The notes under the pieces are model-generated. The model worked only from the letters and a program-made list of their open reading frames with translations, was not told where the DNA came from and searched no databases. From Myxococcota bacterium (lineage in GTDB: Bacteria > Myxococcota_A > Polyangia > JAAYKL01), in assembly GCA_030065855.1 (NCBI GenBank), contig JASJCT010000005.1, positions 1 to 64,000 on the forward strand: 64,000 bases of DNA. The letters run 5' to 3'. The position numbers were made by a program, and so were the translations under genes. Shown here piece after piece: positions 44,081-53,697 of the stretch. Numbering within the stretch: position 1 is the stretch's first letter; each line of letters opens with the position of its first letter.

Positions 44081-44461
44081 ATGACACGCATTTTGCCAGT
44101 CCTGATGACGGCCTTTGTCTCTCTTTTGATCTGTTCCTGTGGTGCGCATCACAGCGGATCCAATAGCAGCGTGGGGGGGGGTACGCCTGCTTCGGAAAAA
44201 CCTTTGAGTACCGATGAGATGCGTATCTTGGCGTTGGCAGACACACTCAAAGATGGCGCAGAAAAAAGCTCTGGACAGCTGAAAGTTACAGCCGGCAGCG
44301 CTTACCACGCAGCCAGCGGTCGCGTGTGTAGACCCCTGGATATCGCAGTAGAGAACGAGCCATCGCGGTTTCAAAGACGCCTTACCTGCTTGGATGACAA
44401 GGCAAAGTGGCGCTTCGTTCCTTTGGTGCAGGAGATTGCGCCAAAGGAGCCTCCGCAATGA
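44081..44461 (+). CDS. Small lipoprotein of the capsule operon
   Basis: 126 residues. Signal peptide with lipobox L-I-C-S-C (Cys20), a Ser/Gly-rich linker with a run of seven G bases, then a small domain with S-G-R-V-C-R-P-L and a second Cys in R-L-T-C, possibly a disulfide. It lies 12 bases after kpsF and overlaps kpsM (ATGA). I do not recognise the family. The position suggests an outer-membrane accessory to polysaccharide export or regulation. Confidence 0.75.
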   Translation: MTRILPVLMTAFVSLLICSCGAHHSGSNSSVGGGTPASEKPLSTDEMRILALADTLKDGAEKSSGQLKVTAGSAYHAASGRVCRPLDIAVENEPSRFQRRLTCLDDKAKWRFVPLVQEIAPKEPPQ

Positions 44462-45237
44462 CGTTTGCCCGGGGCTTATACGCACAGCTGCAGGTGATTC
44501 ACGCCATATTACTTCGCGAGGTAATGACGAGATTCGGTGCTTATCAACTCGGCTACTTGTGGGCTCTTATCGAGCCCTTGCTCTGGCTGCTTACCTTTGC
44601 GGTGATGTTTTTTCTCGTCAATCGCCAGATACCCGACGGCATGGATTTGATCGGCTTTCTCACGACCGGTATTTTCCCCTATATGATTTTTCGGCAAACT
44701 GTGGATCGTTCTATGACCGCGATCGCGGCCAACAAGGCCCTGTTATTTTATCCTCAGATCCGACCGTTGGACCTGGTTATCGCCCGCTGCACCCTCGAAA
44801 TAGCGACTCTCGTAACGGTTTTTGTCCTCATATTGGCATTTAACAGTTTATTTAACGTGCCGCTGGTTATCGACAACCTTCTCTTGGTTATGGCCGGACT
44901 GGCAATGGCAGGCATGCTTGGAGCGGTTTTGGGGTTGACCATATCCGCCCTCAGTGTTTACTCGAATATTGTTGAACGTATCATAGGGCCTTTGCTGCGT
45001 CCCCTGTTTTGGATATCAGGATTGTTCTTCACCGCCAATGAACTGCCGACTGCTGTAAGAAAAATCTTCCTTTGGAACCCGGTGCTTCATACGGTTGAGC
45101 TCACCCGAGACGGCGTTTTCACTCAATACGACTCGCGCGAGGTGGATATTGGTTATTTGGCCATGTGTATTCTGGTGTTTGCCTTTTTGGGACTGGCCCT
45201 GGAACGCATGGCAAGACGGCGGCTAGATGTTACATGA
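44458..45237 (+). CDS. kpsM: Capsule polysaccharide ABC exporter, permease
   Basis: 259 residues from the ATG that overlaps the lipoprotein stop; the longer frame to 44407 lies inside that gene. ABC-2 permease with six TM helices and the conserved R-E-V-M-T-R-F-G...G-Y-L-W-A-L-I-E-P amphipathic start and G-I-F-P-Y-M-I-F-R-Q segment. It forms the inner-membrane channel with KpsT for lipid-linked capsular polymer. Overlaps kpsT by ATGATA. Confidence 0.93.
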   Translation: MTFARGLYAQLQVIHAILLREVMTRFGAYQLGYLWALIEPLLWLLTFAVMFFLVNRQIPDGMDLIGFLTTGIFPYMIFRQTVDRSMTAIAANKALLFYPQIRPLDLVIARCTLEIATLVTVFVLILAFNSLFNVPLVIDNLLLVMAGLAMAGMLGAVLGLTISALSVYSNIVERIIGPLLRPLFWISGLFFTANELPTAVRKIFLWNPVLHTVELTRDGVFTQYDSREVDIGYLAMCILVFAFLGLALERMARRRLDVT

Positions 45238-45893
45238 TACAGTTAGAGCACATCAGCAAGGCGTACATGACCCAGAGCGGACCCAACCTGGTCCTTGACG
45301 ACATCTCCGTCGATTTTCCATGCGGTGAAAACATCGGTATACTGGGCCTCAACGGCGCTGGAAAGTCCACGTTGCTCCGCATCATGGCCGGCGTTGAGCT
45401 GGCCGATGAGGGACAAGTAAAACGACGTGGCAGGGTTTCTTGGCCCATCGGGTTTGTCGGTGGATTCAACGGCTCGTTAAGCGGCGAGGAAAACTGCCGC
45501 TTTGTGGCGCGTATTTACGGAGAAGACATCGACCGAGTGGTCGGTTTCGCGCGCGATTTTTCCGAGGTGGGCAAGTACTTCTTCATGCCAGTGCGCACGT
45601 ATTCGTCAGGTATGAAAGCCCGGCTCGCATTCGGGTTGAGCATGGCCATTGATTTTGATGTTTATATGGTTGACGAAGTGACCGCAGTAGGAGACAAGCC
45701 ATTCCAGGAAAAGTGTCGCGCGGCCTTTGCAGAACGCCGGCAGCGATCTTCGGTGATTATGGTTTCTCACAATCTCAACACCATTAAACAGTACAGCGAA
45801 AAGTGCGCGGTCCTAAGCAAGGGTACTTTGCAGATGTTCAACTCCGTGGACGAGGCAGCGCATGCATATGAGGCGATCGGGAAACATGACTGA
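45234..45893 (+). CDS. kpsT: Capsule polysaccharide ABC exporter, ATPase
   Basis: 219 residues from the ATG overlapping the kpsM stop. Walker A G-L-N-G-A-G-K-S-T-L, signature Y-S-S-G-M-K-A-R-L-A-F-G-L-S-M-A (the KpsT/Wzt-type variant), Walker B V-Y-M-V-D-E-V, and H-loop S-H-N. Short form without a carbohydrate-binding C-terminal domain, as in group 2 capsule systems. Energises export through KpsM. Overlaps kpsE by 8 bases. Confidence 0.95.
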   Translation: MIQLEHISKAYMTQSGPNLVLDDISVDFPCGENIGILGLNGAGKSTLLRIMAGVELADEGQVKRRGRVSWPIGFVGGFNGSLSGEENCRFVARIYGEDIDRVVGFARDFSEVGKYFFMPVRTYSSGMKARLAFGLSMAIDFDVYMVDEVTAVGDKPFQEKCRAAFAERRQRSSVIMVSHNLNTIKQYSEKCAVLSKGTLQMFNSVDEAAHAYEAIGKHD

Positions 45894-47034
45894 GAGCCGA
45901 CAAACCGAAAGCTACACCAACTCGGCACGAGACCTGCGAAAGGCCAGGGCGCGGCGACTGGCAGTCCGTTTCGGGGCAATCGTGATGATACCCACCTTGA
46001 TGGCCACGCTTTACTATACCGCCATTGCGAGTGACATTTATCAGTCCGAGGCGATCATCACGGTGCAGTCATCGGAGAGTCGCCCGCAGCTGGGCGTGGC
46101 AGCCATTCTCGGCGCGGTGACCGGGGGGGCGACGGCGCAGGATGCGATGACGGTACAGGAATACATCCTGTCGAGAGAGATGTTGGCGCAGATCGATACC
46201 TCCGAGGGGTTCTCAGGGCACTACTCGAACCCGAACGCGGATTTCTGGTCTCGGCTCGCATCAGATGCTACGTTCGAGGATAAGTTTGAGTATTATCAAA
46301 AAAGGGTTCGGGCCAACTACGACACCCAATCCGGCATTCTAAAAGTGACGGTTCAGGCCTACACCGCTGAAAAGTCGAAAGCGATCAACGATGCCATCTT
46401 GCAACGCAGCGAAGAAAAGGTAAACACACTGTCGGAACGCGCCAAGCGGGATCAGATCGCCTTTGCCAAAAAAGAAGTCACCGTAGCAGAGGAGCGCCTC
46501 ACATCAGCACGGTACGCGATTTTAGAACTTCAAAAACAAGGGGCCGAGTTTCATCCGCTCAAAGAAGCAGGTACTGTATTGACAATTCAAGGAGAGTTGG
46601 AGTCCGAATTGGTAAAAGCGCGGGCCGAGCTCGCTCAGCTGCTCGCCACCATGGCGTCGGACGCGCCCAAGGCCGTGGCCCTGAGACAGCGCATACAGGC
46701 GCTTCAAATGCAGCTAAGGCGCGAAAACAAACGGCTGGTAGACCCTGAAAACGAGGCACTCAATACGTCCATTGCCCGGTTCGAGACTGCCATGATAGAG
46801 AAGGAATTTGCAGCAAAGCAATACGAAGCTGCCATGGCCACGCTTGAACTCGCGAAATTAGAAGCAGATAAAAAGAGCCGCTACCTGGCCACCATTGCCG
46901 CCCCGTCTTTGCCGGATGAGGCGCTCTATCCAAAGCGCGCCTTGGGTGTGCTCACGATTTTTCTCGTGTGTTTTGCCATATTTGGGATCGGTTCGCTGCT
47001 CATCGCAGCCATAAAGGAACACGCGCGACTATGA
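45886..47034 (+). CDS. kpsE: Capsule export inner-membrane protein, KpsE/Wzz-like
   Basis: 382 residues from ATG 45886. TM helix at about 24-45, a periplasmic domain of about 290 residues rich in coiled coil (L-V-K-A-R-A-E-L-A-Q-L, R-Q-R-I-Q-A-L-Q-M-Q-L), and a C-terminal TM helix (about 350-375), the PCP-3 layout of KpsE/BexC. It spans the periplasm to link KpsMT with the outer-membrane KpsD. Overlaps the kpsD start (ATGA). Confidence 0.92.
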   Translation: MTESRQTESYTNSARDLRKARARRLAVRFGAIVMIPTLMATLYYTAIASDIYQSEAIITVQSSESRPQLGVAAILGAVTGGATAQDAMTVQEYILSREMLAQIDTSEGFSGHYSNPNADFWSRLASDATFEDKFEYYQKRVRANYDTQSGILKVTVQAYTAEKSKAINDAILQRSEEKVNTLSERAKRDQIAFAKKEVTVAEERLTSARYAILELQKQGAEFHPLKEAGTVLTIQGELESELVKARAELAQLLATMASDAPKAVALRQRIQALQMQLRRENKRLVDPENEALNTSIARFETAMIEKEFAAKQYEAAMATLELAKLEADKKSRYLATIAAPSLPDEALYPKRALGVLTIFLVCFAIFGIGSLLIAAIKEHARL

Positions 47035-48722
47035 ATTGGAAAACGAAGATATCAGCTGATCCCCATCCGGGATTGCGATGGCCGCGACACCAGCGGACGC
47101 GGACGTTTTTTTTCCCTCTGGCCATCTTTTTGATGGTTGCTGTGCCCCTGAGGATTCTTGCAGATACTCAGCCGTCCGCCGCCAATACCCCACCCGTTGC
47201 AGCACCTGGGATAACCGCACCGTCAGAACCGGCAGGCATTCAACCCTTTGGGGCGAATCTGTTTTCGGGCAACTTCATCAAGACTAGGGAAGACGGTCTC
47301 AATCCAAACTATGTCGTAATGCCCGGAGATCGGGTGGCTGTTTACACTTGGGGAGCTGTATCGATAAATGAAGTATTCGTCGTCGATGGGCAAGGAAACA
47401 TTTTCGTACCGGATATCGGACCGGTTCGGCTTCAAGGCGTCAAAAACTCAGAGCTAACTGAAACGATGAAGGAGATGATCCGCCGGGTCTATACCAAAGG
47501 GGTCAGCGTATATACCAACCTGCTGACCGCGAACCCAGTGGCGGTCTTTGTCACCGGTGCGGTAAAAAAACCCGGACGCTATGCAGGTATTCCATCGGAC
47601 AGCGTGCTGTTTTTCTTAGACCAAGCAGGGGGCATCGATCCCCAGCTGGGCAGCTACCGAAACATCGCCGTGCTCAGGGACGGCGAGGAACTGGCCCGGG
47701 TAGACCTGTACGATTTCATTCTTCAGGGAAAGCTCGAGACCGTCCAGTTCAAGGATAGGGATACGATTTTAGTGATGCAGCGGGGTCCAGTGGTGGAGCT
47801 CCGCGGTGACGTGGCCGCACCCGCGCTGATAGAGTTTACTGAGACCGAGAGCACGGGGACCGATGCCCTCGCTGTCATACCCAAAGCCGCCACTGCCACA
47901 GAAGTGACCCTTACTGGCCTTCGCAACCATATGCCTATCAGCCGCACCATGACCGTGGCTGCTTTCCAACACGAGAAACTCTACGATGGAGACGTCATCA
48001 CCATGAGGCAAGACGGCCGGGCAGAAACCATCATTGTCAAACTGGAAGGAGAATTCGAAGGACCGTCCATGCTATCGGTGCGACGCGGCGCCAAGCTGAT
48101 CGATGTACTGAATTTCGTCCCAGTGAACCCCGAGTTTACAAATACCGGCGCGGTCCATATCAAACGCTTATCCGTGGCCAGGGCCCAGAAAGACGCGATT
48201 AACGACAGCCTATTTCGCCTAGAGCGAAGCGCGCTGCTGGCCCTTTCCCATTCCCAGGGAGAAGCGCAGATACGCGTGAAAGAGGCAGAGCTCACGGCCC
48301 AGTTTGTGGAGCGGGCTCGCACGATTGATCCTTTGGGTCGCGTGGTAACATCTCAAGATGGAAAACAGCTCAATATCACATTGGAGCAGGGTGATGTCAT
48401 CGTGATCCCCAAAAAGACCAATGTGGTGCGTATCGGCGGCGAGGTTATGATGTCCCAAGCCGTCATGCATAAGCCGGGGATGACCGCGGAAGAGTATATT
48501 GCATTAGCAGGCGGGTATTCAGACCGAGCCGACGACAACCTCGTCATCGTGCTCCACATGGACGCGTCGGTTTCTATGGAAGATCCAGACGTAGAAATAA
48601 AACCAGGCGACGAGATACTCGTACCGCCAGAGATTGATGTAAAGGAACTGCAAAACGCCATGGACGTAATGCAAATAATCTACCAGGTCGCCGTATCCGC
48701 GGCTGTAGTGTTGGCATTATAA
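47031..48722 (+). CDS. kpsD: Capsule polysaccharide export protein, KpsD-like (OPX family)
   Basis: 563 residues from the ATG overlapping kpsE. Basic N-terminus and signal peptide (about 20-45), poly_export domain (about 90-165, with V-M-P-G-D-R-V-A-V-Y-T-W-G), and SLBB-type domains (V-F-V-T-G-A-V-K-K-P-G-R-Y at about 170-180; V-R-I-G-G-E-V-M near 465). The last 20 residues are hydrophobic. It forms the outer-membrane or periplasmic conduit for capsule. No lipobox is visible, unlike Wza. Confidence 0.92.
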   Translation: MNWKTKISADPHPGLRWPRHQRTRTFFFPLAIFLMVAVPLRILADTQPSAANTPPVAAPGITAPSEPAGIQPFGANLFSGNFIKTREDGLNPNYVVMPGDRVAVYTWGAVSINEVFVVDGQGNIFVPDIGPVRLQGVKNSELTETMKEMIRRVYTKGVSVYTNLLTANPVAVFVTGAVKKPGRYAGIPSDSVLFFLDQAGGIDPQLGSYRNIAVLRDGEELARVDLYDFILQGKLETVQFKDRDTILVMQRGPVVELRGDVAAPALIEFTETESTGTDALAVIPKAATATEVTLTGLRNHMPISRTMTVAAFQHEKLYDGDVITMRQDGRAETIIVKLEGEFEGPSMLSVRRGAKLIDVLNFVPVNPEFTNTGAVHIKRLSVARAQKDAINDSLFRLERSALLALSHSQGEAQIRVKEAELTAQFVERARTIDPLGRVVTSQDGKQLNITLEQGDVIVIPKKTNVVRIGGEVMMSQAVMHKPGMTAEEYIALAGGYSDRADDNLVIVLHMDASVSMEDPDVEIKPGDEILVPPEIDVKELQNAMDVMQIIYQVAVSAAVVLAL

Positions 48723-48728
48723 ATAGAT

Positions 48729-49562
48729 ATGAATTTAATAGGCACAAACATAACACCTTCTTCCCCTCTTTTTCTAATCGCTGGGCCATGCGTTATTGAA
48801 ACTGAGGAAATGGCGCTTGGTGTGGCAGATACGCTCAAGGGGATCACGTCTGAGCTGAATATTCCTTACATCTTCAAGGCGAGTTTTGATAAGGCCAATC
48901 GCACGTCGGCGGATTCGTTTCGGGGTCCCGGCCTCGATCAGGGACTTCGCATCTTGGCTCGGGTCAAGTCTGAGATTGGGGTTCCCGTGCTCACGGATGT
49001 CCACGAAGATACCCCCCTGAATGAGGTGGCTTCGGTTGTGGATTTTCTGCAAACACCGGCCTTTTTAGTGCGACAAACCAGTTTTATTAAGCGGGTTGCC
49101 GAGGCGGGCAAACCAGTGAACGTGAAAAAGGGGCAGTTTATGGCCCCTTGGGATATGAAAAATGTCGTGGAAAAATTTCGGGCATTTGGCAATGATCAGG
49201 TGATGATTTGCGATCGGGGCGTCTCCTTCGGTTACAACACCCTTGTCTCCGATATGCGAGGACTGGCGGTGATGCGGTCATTCGGCTGTCCAGTAGTGTT
49301 CGATGCGACCCACTCCGTACAACAGCCCGGCGGACTCGGCACCCACTCGGGCGGTCAGCGGGAGATGGTGCCGGTCTTGGCGAGATCAGCTGTTGCTGCG
49401 GGTATCTCTGGGATCTTCATGGAGATTCATCCAGATCCGGATAAGGCACTCTGTGACGGTCCCAACTCCTGGCCCTTGGATCAGGCGGCCGAGCTTTTAC
49501 AGGTGCTTGTAGAAATCGATCGCGTGGTAAAAGCCACCCCCTATGCAGAGAATGGCAGATGA
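48729..49562 (+). CDS. kdsA: 3-deoxy-8-phosphooctulonate synthase
   Basis: 277 residues, full length. Condenses phosphoenolpyruvate and arabinose-5-phosphate to Kdo-8-phosphate. Visible motifs: [32 protein letters not shown], and [17 protein letters not shown]. Cys in A-G-P-C and the C-D-R-G region point to a metal-dependent form (E. coli has Asn in A-G-P-N). It uses the KpsF product. Overlaps kdsB by ATGA. Confidence 0.96.
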   Translation: MNLIGTNITPSSPLFLIAGPCVIETEEMALGVADTLKGITSELNIPYIFKASFDKANRTSADSFRGPGLDQGLRILARVKSEIGVPVLTDVHEDTPLNEVASVVDFLQTPAFLVRQTSFIKRVAEAGKPVNVKKGQFMAPWDMKNVVEKFRAFGNDQVMICDRGVSFGYNTLVSDMRGLAVMRSFGCPVVFDATHSVQQPGGLGTHSGGQREMVPVLARSAVAAGISGIFMEIHPDPDKALCDGPNSWPLDQAAELLQVLVEIDRVVKATPYAENGR

Positions 49563-50404
49563 AACCCGAGTTGCAGGCCGGCCATGAAAAACATACAAAG
49601 GATTCACGTTTCAATGTGGTGATTCCAGCGCGTTATGGATCGACGCGGCTGCCGGGAAAACCGCTGCGGCAGATCGCCGGAAAAACCATGATCGAGCGGG
49701 TCTACGAAATCGGGTTAACATCAGGAGCCGAGCAGGTGATTGTGGCCACAGACGACGAGCGGATACACGGTGAAGTGGTGCGCTTCGGAGGAAACGCTGT
49801 CATGACCTCGCCCCTGCATCCCTCTGGTACGGACCGAATTGCAGAGGTCGCACGCTCCTTGGCGTGGTCCAAGGATACGGTCGTTGTGAACTTGCAGGGG
49901 GATGAACCGTCCCTGGATCCAGCGCTGGTGGAGATGGTCGCCCAGGGGTTGCACGGACATTCAGGGGCGGGTGTCGCCACGTTGGCCACCCCCATATTGC
50001 GTGATGAGGAGCGCTTCGACCCCAACGCGGTAAAAGTGGTTACGGATCAAAACGGCTTGGCCCTCTACTTTAGTCGGGCGCCCATCCCCTGGGTACGCGA
50101 CGAAATAAAAAAGGACTCCCTCGGGCCACCTACGCTCAATGGAGGCACGCCTTTTTTGAGACATATCGGGCTGTATGCGTACCGTGTCGGCGTCCTGTTG
50201 GACATTGCCGACGCGGATCAAAGCCCCATTGAAGCTGCTGAATCTCTGGAACAACTTCGCGCCATGGCGATGGGTATCCGCATTCACGTTTCCACCGTTC
50301 AAGCGCCGCCTGTCCCCGGCGTGGACACCGAAGAAGATCTGGATCGGGTGGCATGCCTGCTAAGTACCAAGGATAAGCCGAGTCGTGGGCTACCTCAAAA
50401 ATAA
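49559..50404 (+). CDS. kdsB: 3-deoxy-manno-octulosonate cytidylyltransferase (CMP-Kdo synthetase)
   Basis: 281 residues. Nucleotidyltransferase with [34 protein letters not shown], and N-L-Q-G-D-E-P. It activates Kdo as CMP-Kdo, donor for KpsC and KpsS. About 20 extra residues lead the family core. Its end overlaps the kpsC GTG start by 20 bases. Confidence 0.95.
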   Translation: MKPELQAGHEKHTKDSRFNVVIPARYGSTRLPGKPLRQIAGKTMIERVYEIGLTSGAEQVIVATDDERIHGEVVRFGGNAVMTSPLHPSGTDRIAEVARSLAWSKDTVVVNLQGDEPSLDPALVEMVAQGLHGHSGAGVATLATPILRDEERFDPNAVKVVTDQNGLALYFSRAPIPWVRDEIKKDSLGPPTLNGGTPFLRHIGLYAYRVGVLLDIADADQSPIEAAESLEQLRAMAMGIRIHVSTVQAPPVPGVDTEEDLDRVACLLSTKDKPSRGLPQK

Positions 50405-52481
50405 TCCCAAAACCATTGCCGTCTTCTCGCGCGGCATCGCGAAAATACCCTTTCTCAAGAATTTTCTGCAAGCTGAAAAAGTGATCTTTCGTCCCCGCAA
50501 GGGACAGGCGTCAGAGATAGACGCAGTCGTGGGTTGGGGGGAAAAAAGCAACACACGAACAGCGCGTCTCTATGCGAGCAGGCACCACTTGCCCTACCTC
50601 GCCCTCGAGGACGGGTTTTTCAGGTCGGTCGGCCTGGGCGTAAACGGTGATCCGCCGCTGTCGTTAATCGTAGACGATATCGGAACTTACTATGACGCCA
50701 GGTCTCCGTCACGGTTGGAGGCAATGCTCAATGCCTCGACAGGCCCAGATGACCCGCTCGACGACGACCAGCTTTGCCTGCGATCGAAAAAATGCATCGA
50801 AACTATTCTTCATGCCCGGCTATCAAAATACAATAGCGCACCGGATATCACAGACGAACTCTCAGATACCTCCTGCAATCGCGTCCTGGTGGTCGATCAG
50901 ACCTTTGGTGATCTTTCTGTCGTGCACGGCACCATGCACGAAGGGGGATTTGACGGCATGTTGCGCGCTGCCGCTGAAGAGAATCCAGGGGCAGAGATCA
51001 TCGTCAAGATGCATCCAGACGTACTCGCCAAAAAGAAACAGGGCTATCTGACAAGCGTCGGTTCGGTTGCTGATATCACCCTGTTTACAGCGCCTGTCAG
51101 CCCCCAGTCCCTATTTCATTATGTGGACAGGGTGTACACGGTGACTTCGCAAGTGGGATTTGAAGCACTTTTGGCCCAAAAGCCCGTAACCTGTTTTGGC
51201 GCGCCATTTTACGCGGGGTGGGGTCTTACAGATGATCGGGTACCCATCTCTCGCAGGACCCAAAAGCGTTCCTTAGAAGCGCTCTTTGCAGCAGCCTGCA
51301 TTCTCTACCCAACTTACATCGATCCCGACTCTGGCGATCCTTGCGAAATCGAAACTGTCCTCGATCACCTGGCCCGGCAGCGGCATTATTTTGCCCGCAA
51401 CCGGGGAATGCTTTTTTGCGTTGGTTTTTCAAGGTGGAAGCAAGCCAGTGTTCGCGCCTTTTTGAGATCACCTGGAAATCGCATTCACTTCGTTAAAACA
51501 GCCGCTCAGGCTGCTCGCAGTGGGTTCAACGCCAATTCGCGTCTCATCGTGTGGGGAAGGAAGCATCGCCTGGACCTAAATCGCCTCGCTGAAGAATACG
51601 GTGTACAGGCCTGGCGTATGGAAGATGGGTTTTTACGCTCTATTGGATTGGGATCGGATCTGACGGCCCCTGCTTCCTTGGTGTTGGACACCAGCGGCAT
51701 ATACTACGACCCCACATGTCCAAGCGACCTGGAACGCATTCTCTTAGCATCCGACTTTTCAAAGGAAACCCTTGACCGAGCCGCCCATCTGCGGCAATCC
51801 ATCGTTGCCACCCGTCTGAGCAAGTACAACGTGGGCGTAAGAAAGCAGCTGGACCTTTCCAAAGCAGGCGATCGCCCCATTGTGTTGGTTCCGGGGCAGG
51901 TAGAAGACGATGCGTCAATCGAGCTCGGCTGCGAAGATATTCGCACCAACCTGGATTTGCTCAAAGCAGTGCGCGAAAAACGACCAGGAGCATTTGTCGT
52001 ATACAAACCCCACCCAGATGTTGTAGGAAGAAATCGCAAAGGAGGATGTCCATTAGACAGAATGAGGGAATACTGCGACTTGATTGTAGAAGAGGTGAGC
52101 ATTGCGGATTTTCTAGATGCAGCAGATGAGGTACACTGCATGACCTCCCTGGTTGGGTTTGAGGCACTACTCCGCGGACTTGAGGTGCATGTATACGGTA
52201 AGCCGTTCTACAGCGGCTGGGGTCTTACCCATGACAGACATGAGGTCACGAGGAGAGGTCGCGCACTTTCATTGGATATGCTGGTTGCAGGTACGTTGCT
52301 GACCTATCCCAGGTACGTAAATGCGCACAGCGGTCGGTTTACTACCCCTGAGCACATCGTCGATGCTCTGCGAGAGGCGCGGGATGCTGCGGGCAATGCA
52401 CTGGCAATAAAAATGCCTTGGACACGTCGACAACTTAGAAAGCTCGCCCACATCTGGAAAGGGATCCTCGATGCTGGCTGA
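50385..52481 (+). CDS. kpsC: Capsule Kdo-linker glycosyltransferase KpsC
   Basis: 698 residues from a GTG with AAGGA 11 bases upstream. Two homologous halves, each with E-D-G-F-F/L-R-S-I/V-G-L-G, H-P-D-V, and F-Y-A/S-G-W-G-L-T-x-D-R motifs; the repeats run about 50-340 and 380-690. KpsC adds alternating beta-linked Kdo residues to the lipid-borne first Kdo, building the oligo-Kdo linker shared by group 2 capsules. It works with KpsS, whose gene overlaps the end by 11 bases. Confidence 0.95.
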   Translation: MGYLKNNPKTIAVFSRGIAKIPFLKNFLQAEKVIFRPRKGQASEIDAVVGWGEKSNTRTARLYASRHHLPYLALEDGFFRSVGLGVNGDPPLSLIVDDIGTYYDARSPSRLEAMLNASTGPDDPLDDDQLCLRSKKCIETILHARLSKYNSAPDITDELSDTSCNRVLVVDQTFGDLSVVHGTMHEGGFDGMLRAAAEENPGAEIIVKMHPDVLAKKKQGYLTSVGSVADITLFTAPVSPQSLFHYVDRVYTVTSQVGFEALLAQKPVTCFGAPFYAGWGLTDDRVPISRRTQKRSLEALFAAACILYPTYIDPDSGDPCEIETVLDHLARQRHYFARNRGMLFCVGFSRWKQASVRAFLRSPGNRIHFVKTAAQAARSGFNANSRLIVWGRKHRLDLNRLAEEYGVQAWRMEDGFLRSIGLGSDLTAPASLVLDTSGIYYDPTCPSDLERILLASDFSKETLDRAAHLRQSIVATRLSKYNVGVRKQLDLSKAGDRPIVLVPGQVEDDASIELGCEDIRTNLDLLKAVREKRPGAFVVYKPHPDVVGRNRKGGCPLDRMREYCDLIVEEVSIADFLDAADEVHCMTSLVGFEALLRGLEVHVYGKPFYSGWGLTHDRHEVTRRGRALSLDMLVAGTLLTYPRYVNAHSGRFTTPEHIVDALREARDAAGNALAIKMPWTRRQLRKLAHIWKGILDAG

Positions 52482-53697
52482 GTTTAGAAATAAACAGGTG
52501 CTTTTATTGCAAGGTCCCCTCGGACCGTTTTTCAAGCGCTTCGCAAACGAACTCGCGTCCCATGGCGCGCACGTTACCAAGGTCAATTTCAACGGTGGCG
52601 ATACGCTATTTTTTCCAGGTAAGCAAACCATCACATATAAAGGAAATCTTGAGGAATGGCCCGAGTACGTGTCTTCTCTGATCGAACGCCTGAGCATTGA
52701 CGTTGTTTTTCTACTCGGCGACATGCGCCCCTATCACCGATGCATGCGAGAGGTGACGAAGAAGGCTGGGATTGCTCTCTATATATTCGAGGAGGGGTAT
52801 CTTAGGCCGCATTTCATCACGCTGGAAACGGGCGGTGTAAACGGCAACTCTGCCATGCCCAAGGATTCAGAGTACTACTTGGCCTGGGCATCGAAACAAG
52901 AGACAGAAGCATCTATCCTGCCTGTAAGGGGTGCCTTTGGCCGATCAGCGGTCTACGCGATAATGTATATGACTGCCATGACGCTCGCAAAGCCCCGGTA
53001 TAGAGGCTATAAACACCATCGGGATACCAATATTCTGTACCATGGACTTTGCTGGTCGCTCGGCAGTATGCGCAAATTAAAATATTCGATTTCCGAGTCG
53101 CACGTCCTAAAAAAACTTACCTCCCGGTTTTCAGGCGGTTATTTTCTTTTTCCCTTGCAGGTACACAACGACTACCAGTTTGAACATTCTCCATATGCTT
53201 CAGTCGAGGCGTGCATTACCGAGGTCGTAGCCTCCTTTGCCGAAACTGCGCCAAAGGAAAAGCTACTGGTGATAAAGCATCATCCGGCAGACAGACCCTA
53301 TCGGAACTACAGCAAGTTTATCGGAGATTTGACAGCGCAACTCGGCGTAAAAGACAGGGTTTTTTACGTCCACGACTTACATCTACCCACACTGCTGAAG
53401 CATGCCCTGGGCACTGTGTTAATGAACAGCACGGTCGGGCTATCCTCGTTACATCACGGTACACCAGTCAAAGTAATGGGAGAGGCCGTGTACGACTTTG
53501 ACGGGCTTACCTTTGGCGGCACACTTAATGATTTTTGGCATAACCCGGGTTGGGTAGATAACCGCGTATACCGCGCATTTCGTTCGTGGCTGCTGGCTAA
53601 CAACCAAGCCAACGGCAGCTTTTACAGGCGCCTTGTGAGGTTAAAAAAGGGCACTGGTGTTCGCTGGTTTGAACGAAACAAAAGAACATCCGCATGA
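52471..53697 (+). CDS. kpsS: Capsule Kdo-linker glycosyltransferase KpsS
   Basis: 408 residues. L-L-L-Q-G-P-L-G-P-F-F at the N-terminus, G-D-M-R-P-Y-H, Y-I-F-E-E-G-Y-L-R-P-H-F, F-P-L-Q-V-H-N-D-Y-Q, K-H-H-P-A-D-R and N-S-T-V-G-L-S-S-L are all signatures of the family. KpsS places the first Kdo on phosphatidylglycerol. Overlaps kpsC by 11 bases and the next gene by ATGA. Confidence 0.95.
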   Translation: MLAEFRNKQVLLLQGPLGPFFKRFANELASHGAHVTKVNFNGGDTLFFPGKQTITYKGNLEEWPEYVSSLIERLSIDVVFLLGDMRPYHRCMREVTKKAGIALYIFEEGYLRPHFITLETGGVNGNSAMPKDSEYYLAWASKQETEASILPVRGAFGRSAVYAIMYMTAMTLAKPRYRGYKHHRDTNILYHGLCWSLGSMRKLKYSISESHVLKKLTSRFSGGYFLFPLQVHNDYQFEHSPYASVEACITEVVASFAETAPKEKLLVIKHHPADRPYRNYSKFIGDLTAQLGVKDRVFYVHDLHLPTLLKHALGTVLMNSTVGLSSLHHGTPVKVMGEAVYDFDGLTFGGTLNDFWHNPGWVDNRVYRAFRSWLLANNQANGSFYRRLVRLKKGTGVRWFERNKRTSA

